DNA of 64,000 nt from assembly GCA_014773175.1 (NCBI GenBank), contig VXCM01000133.1, positions 124,001 through 188,000 on the forward strand, read 5' to 3'. The notes beneath the pieces are model-generated. The model was given only the letters and a program-made list of their open reading frames with translations, made no database searches and had not been told where the DNA came from. A program made the position numbers and the translations under genes. Of this stretch, positions 58,346 to 64,000 are shown piece by piece (positions within the stretch are counted from its first letter, which is position 1; each line of letters opens with the position of its first letter). The stretch comes from Lucifuga dentata. Lineage: Eukaryota > Chordata > Actinopteri > Ophidiiformes > Bythitidae.

Positions 58346-60840
58346 TTATAAGATCTCCTCCACACCATGAGCAAAAATCATGACCAGGCCAGGCTCCAGG
58401 ATCATATCTTCTCCCATGTGCTGATTCTCACAGGCCATCACCACCACTGCCTGTTTGCCAGGGATACGCTTGGCAACGTAGTTCTCATAGTAGCGCCTGT
58501 TCATCTGTCGCGTCTCTAGTGTGGCCAGTCCCTGCGGCCAATTGCGCTCGTGGGCGTTCTCGATCAGGTCGTTGACAATCGAGAGAGGGCAGCCACTGTC
58601 AATGAGGGAGCGTTTGATAACTGCTTGGAGCACGGCGTCTGGAGTAGAGATCATGCCACCCCAGCGTGTCACTCTGGCGGGCTGCATGGAATTTACCCAC
58701 CTGTTGATCAAAAGAAAAAGCAAAAAGAAAGGGGGGATAAGTTACAACTTCCTGTTGAAGAAGACCTTTGTCTAAAAAAACAGTGAAAGAGAAGAATCCA
58801 TTTGACTTACTCCAAGATCTCGTTGTACTCGATGCTCTCTTCAAGGTTTTGTAAGTTCGGGTTAGCACTGCGGATTGCTCTCATGTAGGCTTTTAGCAGC
58901 TGTATGTCTCGTTTCTGAGAAGTGAGAACAGCATCTTCAGAGACACAAAGACTGAATCCGGCCTTTAAACATTCACCTTACCCACTGCAAGAACCAGCTA
59001 CTGCTGGGAACTGAACAATCAAACCCTCTGACAGCATCACAAAACATGAAATTAAGATTAAATATGAAAGCTAAAACTTTACACTTCCTTAAATTTAATT
59101 TATGTACACGCATTAGCAGTATAGGCACAAGTTAATTAAAAGAAAGTTCAGTTTTTGTTTTTTTTTTGCCATATGGCAAAATATTTTGCACAGCAGCTGG
59201 CAGAGCGAGGTGTTTATCACTATCCATGGAGACAGATATTTCCTGCTTATGGTGGTGAGAGAGGACTGTGTCCCACAGTCAAACCCATTTAATTAGACAC
59301 AGAGCATTCATCTTGATACAGAGCGCCCTCTACAGCTGCAAGAGAGACTTAAAGACTTCAGGAGAGGTAGTGTGTAAGGATGAGTTTAGTCATACACACC
59401 CACACAGATATTTTCAAGTATTCTGAATGATCAGAATTGTAAAGTTGGGTGGAGCACACTGAGGGCGCTGCTGAGGCAACCAAACTCCATCTACTTAAAG
59501 GCCTTGCACACCAACACAGGTGTTTTCACTTATTTTGTCTTCTCAGGACTGTGTAAATAAAGTGGAAACATCTGTGTACGTGTGCCATGAGTGTACAGGA
59601 TCTGTACAAATTGTCACATTTGGATATTTTGATATTGATATGATCATATTATACACTGGAGGTATTAACATTGTCGAAAAAACTCATTAATTTTGTCCAA
59701 AAACTCATCTTTATACCTCATTAATCCCACTAAAAGGGTTATGCACAAAACAAACAGCACAAAACCAGTTCATTTTGTAATTGTTGTAAGAAGTTTAAAC
59801 GCAAACATCCACCAAATGGCATTACAGCATCTGAGCTGAGATAGGCCAACAAAGTATTGCTTGATATACTCATGAGCAGGCAAATTATCTCACTTGTTCT
59901 CCCAACTGGTGCTTATGTTCTGCCACGGTTTTCTCCAGTTCTGAAATTTTGGTTTGTTGCTGCTGGACGACGCTCCTCAGATGCTTGATGCAGTTGTGAT
60001 TGGGCAGCTCGTCTTTGGGCATCTCAAGCCTGAAGGAAAAAGAAATAGAGAAGGAAAAGAAGAAACAGAGGAATCAAGGAAAAAGGTCACGTTACAACAT
60101 AATGGCACCACAATAAAATATCAATTAACAGCATTTTGTTCTTTTTTGCAAACCTGGCAGTAATTAATGTTAATTGCTGTGAACAGCTGTTGTGTTCTAA
60201 TTATTTACAATTGACACATGAAGACATGATTTTAGGAACTTGTTCTCATAGATGATGAAAGAAAAATCATCGGAAATGCACTTAACAGTAACACAGCAAT
60301 GAAATAATTCTTCCAAATGGGAGCCACTCACCCACATCCCTCCTCACAGTTGACAGGCCGCTTGGGGTTGTTCTCACAGTCCTTCAGGTGTGACTGCAGC
60401 TGGTCCAGCCTCAGCGTGGCTGTACATCCAAAGCCGGCATTGTCACAACTGATCTGAAGTTTGGACAGCATGTTGCGCATGATGCGGGGCACGGGCCGGA
60501 GGTGAGCTAGAGTCACTACTGTGCGGTCAACAGGACAAATCTGCTGCTGGGCGAACCACTGTGTTATACAGGCATTGCAGAAAGCATGCTCACAGTGTGG
60601 GGCCTGCAGGAGTAATGGAAATGAGAACACAGAGCCCAAAAATGGAATGAATAATCAGGGAAAAAAAAAAAAAAAAAAAANAAAAAAAAAAAAAAAAAAG
60701 TTGATACATTAAGGCTGCACAATCTTTCAGAGAGGGAGGGAGGGACTTACCTGTACTGGTTCTTCTAGCACGCCGCTACATATTGGACACAGCAGGTCTT
60801 CATCCACCTCACCTTGGAACCTGGTGACGTCGTACCCCAT
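58346..60840 (-). CDS. rnf41: E3 ubiquitin ligase RNF41 (NRDP1/FLRF)
   Basis: Five coding exons join in frame on the minus strand: 60840-60751, 60603-60332, 60029-59894, 58914-58811 and 58700-58346, giving 318 aa (human 317). The N-terminal RING is C18-C21-C34-H36-C39-C42-C53-D56, the unusual form ending in Asp that is typical of this protein. A SIAH/TRAF-like zinc finger follows (about 75-120), then a coiled coil (LRSVVQQQQTKISELEKT) and the C-terminal substrate-binding domain (ARVTRWGGMISTPDAVLQ to GLVMIFAHGVEEIL). NRDP1 ubiquitinates ERBB3, BRUCE and other targets. The start MGYDVTRFQG matches the known N-terminus. The C-terminus carries one extra Leu relative to human. A TTCAG acceptor lies 26 nt upstream of the ATG, so the 5' UTR is split. 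Confidence 0.97.
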
Positions 60841-61996
60841 GGTACATTACTGGGACCCACAACCTCCTGAAGAACACGAGTGAGCAAATTAGGATTTCAG
60901 GCCACTTATCTCTATCAAGATTTTACACAAGTTTCTTTCTGAGTGACAAAAGATTTGGGGCCTACCTCACTCACAAAAGGCCTCCAATGCTTCCATTCAG
61001 CTTTTAACTTACTGATGACTTACATGTGGCACAGATAATCTGTGTGAACCAGATACAGAGACTCTGCAAAAAGTGACAGTGGAGAGTTAATGTTCACACT
61101 GATCGTGTAGCTTTCAAAACACTGATGGTTAGCAATGCAACATGTTGATTATAAGCCACACAAAATGAAACTGTGATTATGGATAAAGGTTATATTGCCT
61201 ATGTACTCTAAAACAAGAAAATACATCAGGGATACAGCTCATCACCAGACATATCTAGTCTAAGAGATTAGATTTTGAACCTACGAGTCCTTATCATACA
61301 TAACCTGACATAAACTAAAGACAGACAATTGCGCAGATAGACGAATGCATCTGACCAATATTTGTTTTCTTGGGTCACTGTTAAATCAATAATTGTTATC
61401 TATTACGAGACAAAATGATTCAGGCAACTGGAGAACAGTCTGTTATCTGATCAAAAACGCCACAGACGTTGTTGTTTCATAATATAACGCGGATTTCTGA
61501 CCTCGGCATGTCAGACTACATTTACTGCGGCAGTGTAGCTCCTGTTGTCGCACCTGACTGGTGTCTGACCTCATTTCAACGGAAGCACCACATACCGGTG
61601 TGCAGGAGACTTACAGATTCGTTCTCCCCCAGCGTACTTAGCATGTCTTGCTAACAAGCTAACCCTCCATGCTATGTGGACATATATGTGAGAAAATAGT
61701 ATCTGTTTGCTGATAATTCACTGGAGCAAGCTTTTAAGACTTGCCCTAGCTAAGGTCAGCAATCAACCTAAACGAACAAGTCATTGCTTTAGCTAAGACA
61801 ACCAAGCACGTCATGTAGTAAATGTGGCTAACACATGCTAACCAGCTAACGCAGAAAGCGTCTACAGGTTTCCTTTCGATATTAGCCATCGAGCTAACCA
61901 GACATAGGTCTTAGCTAACCAACTAATTACATCGACAAACGACTGTTTACAACCAGCCACACCAGAGCAAATATCGTAACTGACTGACAGACTTAC

Positions 61997-62150
61997 TTGA
62001 ATTTGCAAAGCGACAGGTCCTAATCGCGATTTTTACGTATTTTCAGACGTCCTACTGGTACTAGTTGCTAGCCACGTCCTAGGCTACATCCTACGCTCCT
62101 CTCCCTGTCGTCGCTACGCACGGGGTAGTGACGTGATGACGTAGCCTGAA
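61997..62150 (-). promoter_or_regulatory. rnf41: rnf41 first non-coding exon and promoter with twin CRE/ATF sites
   Basis: A minus-strand donor (AATTCAA|GTAAGTC) ends at 61997. Upstream, CpG-rich DNA contains two adjacent CRE-like octamers, TGACGTGA (62129-62136) and TGACGTAG (62137-62144), with no TATA box. This would splice to the acceptor at 60867. The start site is inferred. Confidence 0.5.
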
Positions 62151-63540
62151 ACTTGTGATTTGTCAGTTAAAAAAATGATTTTTCATGGTATCATTAGTTT
62201 TTAATTATTTTGCCNCCCCCCCCCCCCCCTTTTTTTTAAAGCAAATATGTACTAAAATGTCAGATTAAGGATCATGTTTAATATGTATAATTTTTTTACA
62301 ATTGCAAAGACAAATGGTGTGGTTAAAGGTATGAAAATTACATATTAATTAAAATAAATAAGACATGCAAAATAGTAAATCAGTGGGTTTTTGGTGAACA
62401 ATGATGCATTACATTAAAACTGACTATAAAGAAAGGAACACTAACATAACTCTATGATGATCTGGGAGCATTTTTTTGACAGATATAATAAAACTTTAAG
62501 ACTTTTAAGCTCAGGATTATGCACAAATCAAATCCTTGAATATCAAGTTTCAGATCCATTTTGCCTCTCTATTTCATTTACCCATGAGAAATATTGTCCC
62601 AAAAGTGCTATAGTAACTCCAGCATGACAATAACATGTAAAATCACTGATTATTTATTTATGAATTTCTCAATTTGTGCATTTTATTGACCTTTTTCTAA
62701 CATCAGGTGTTAACAGGTGTTAACTTCTTAACATGAAGTCCATGCAGTGTAAATGGATTTCTCATACATGCTCTGTATGTGACATAAGTGAAACAGGAAG
62801 GAAAGGAAACAGCAGCCAGCATGCAGAAAGTGCAACACAGCCAAGCAGAAGGAGGAACACACTGAAAATGTGTCATCATCCATTAACCATGTGACTGCAC
62901 ATTTAAACACTGGCTGTTAATAATGTCAACGCAGCACAGGAGAATTTATTATAACAAAGCATCTCCATGAATTTGAATTAACTTTTTTATGATGTAGCAC
63001 TGCTGTTTGGCAGTAGTATTGTGAATGCATCTAATGACAAATGCCTCCTGCAGTGTTTGTCATTCTGCACTACATGGATTATTGTCTTGATGTCTTCATG
63101 CTGTGGACTGAACATGTGGAGCTCAAGATAAAACTAAAAATACTCTTGAAAATTATGATCTTTGTGTTTCAAACATATCAGGTATGGTCTCATGCATACC
63201 AGGACTATTGAATGATGGTAAACTACTCTTCACTTGACAACAGCTCCAAGTGGAACAAATAATTTCTTTTAGCAAAGCATATCTAAGTCTTTTGAGTGGC
63301 TTTCTATTTTTAATGGGCTCATTTGAAGAAAAGTACATGAGATGAATTTTCTTCAATTGTGCAATTTTCTCAGCTGATGTATTATTTTGTATTCAAATGT
63401 AGTGTAGTATTAAATACAACTGTACTGAACAAATATGTACTTTTTTTCTCCTTTGCTATCCAATTAAATACAACATAAGGATACAGGCCAGTATAAAACA
63501 TGCAAAAATAAGACTTGATATTGGTTACATGACAAAAATT
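62151..63540. other. Spacer right of rnf41
   Basis: AT-rich sequence with an N in a C-run (62215). I see no exon, RNA gene or transposon that can be supported. Confidence 0.6.
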
Positions 63541-63573
63541 AGTCCAGACCCAGTAATTATTTAGCAATAGCAC

Positions 63574-63579
63574 TTTATT
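63574..63579 (-). terminator. Poly(A) signal of a further minus-strand gene
   Basis: TTCAATAAAGTG on the minus strand is a good poly(A) signal. The sequence to its right (63,580-64,000) looks like a 3' UTR. At the very edge two minus-strand frames run to stops (one ending GEKFEVF), but neither is recognisable, so the gene is not named. Confidence 0.35.
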
Positions 63580-64000
63580 GAACACAAACAACCCTAAGCC
63601 ACAATACTGAATGACAAGACCAATTGGCTGCAGCAAACATTTTATAAAATAGATTCAGATGTCACTAAATTCTTTTTTTTTCTTTTAACGTCAGAAAGAC
63701 AGATGCAGGGTTTTCCAAAACAGTGAATGATCTTTTACATATTTAACATTTTTGTAACAAATTATCATTCACATGTTCACACAAAGGAATAACAAGGCAA
63801 AGTGCTTTCAGGATTGCATTGTCGATAAAACAAAACAGAAAAGAAATGAATGGCTTGAGGTTTAGGTGAGAGTGGGTGACGAGAGGGTTGGGGGTGTGGG
63901 GAGGAGTGGGTTGATCTGTCCTAGAGTAGGCGTGGGGTGGGGAGGCCCTGGTCAGAAAACCTCAAACTTTTCACCTTGTCCTGTACCCCTTGTTGTCAAA

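Overview
The window reads as vertebrate, and almost certainly teleost, nuclear DNA. Genes are split into many small GT-AG exons, the sequence is AT-rich with CA/TC/AT microsatellites, and introns hold fish-type Tc1 and miniature inverted-repeat elements. Five protein-coding genes can be spliced completely by eye, and each gives an unbroken frame of about the length expected for its family. They are gtsf1 on the + strand (1287-2873, 6 coding exons, 176 aa) and, all on the - strand, nr4a1 (7832-12080, 6 coding exons, 570 aa), tamalin/grasp (26135-35741, 8 exons, 373 aa), dgka (37879-46626, 23 coding exons, 733 aa) and rnf41/nrdp1 (58346-60840, 5 coding exons, 318 aa). A minus-strand poly(A) signal at 63574-63579 suggests that a further minus-strand gene ends just inside the right edge.

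Layout: 1-500 is AT-rich tandem/inverted low-complexity DNA; 500-2950 is gtsf1 with a likely promoter and non-coding first exon; 2950-6850 is a convergent spacer; 6850-12900 is nr4a1 with a TATA/CRE/CCAAT promoter; 13-25.6 kb is a gene-poor spacer with microsatellites and a few unconvincing ORFs; 25.6-35.9 kb is tamalin; 36-36.9 kb is a short spacer; 36.9-46.65 kb is the coding part of dgka; 46.65-55.24 kb is probably dgka intron 1, leading back to a GC-rich first exon near 55.24-55.43 kb; 57.2-62.1 kb is rnf41 with a twin-CRE promoter; the rest is spacer.

The genes are not an operon-like unit. NR4A1 is an immediate-early orphan nuclear receptor, TAMALIN a PDZ scaffold, DGKA a Ca2+/C1-regulated lipid kinase, RNF41 a RING E3 ligase and GTSF1 a piRNA-pathway cofactor. 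Their human orthologues, from memory, all lie in 12q13, with NR4A1 next to TAMALIN, so the window is a compacted teleost segment of that block.

I found no convincing undescribed biological system. The items most worth a second look are: (i) 28 single-N positions, nine of them flanked by exact or near-exact 61-85 bp direct repeats, which are almost certainly unmerged contig overlaps; (ii) a miniature inverted-repeat family ending in TTAA, with five copies, one of them a snap-back form; (iii) several perfect short hairpins with 3-nt loops, which look like template-switch mutations or fold-back artefacts; (iv) an FG-like N-terminal extension on gtsf1; and (v) a 22-nt piece of gtsf1 exon 3 repeated downstream of the gene.
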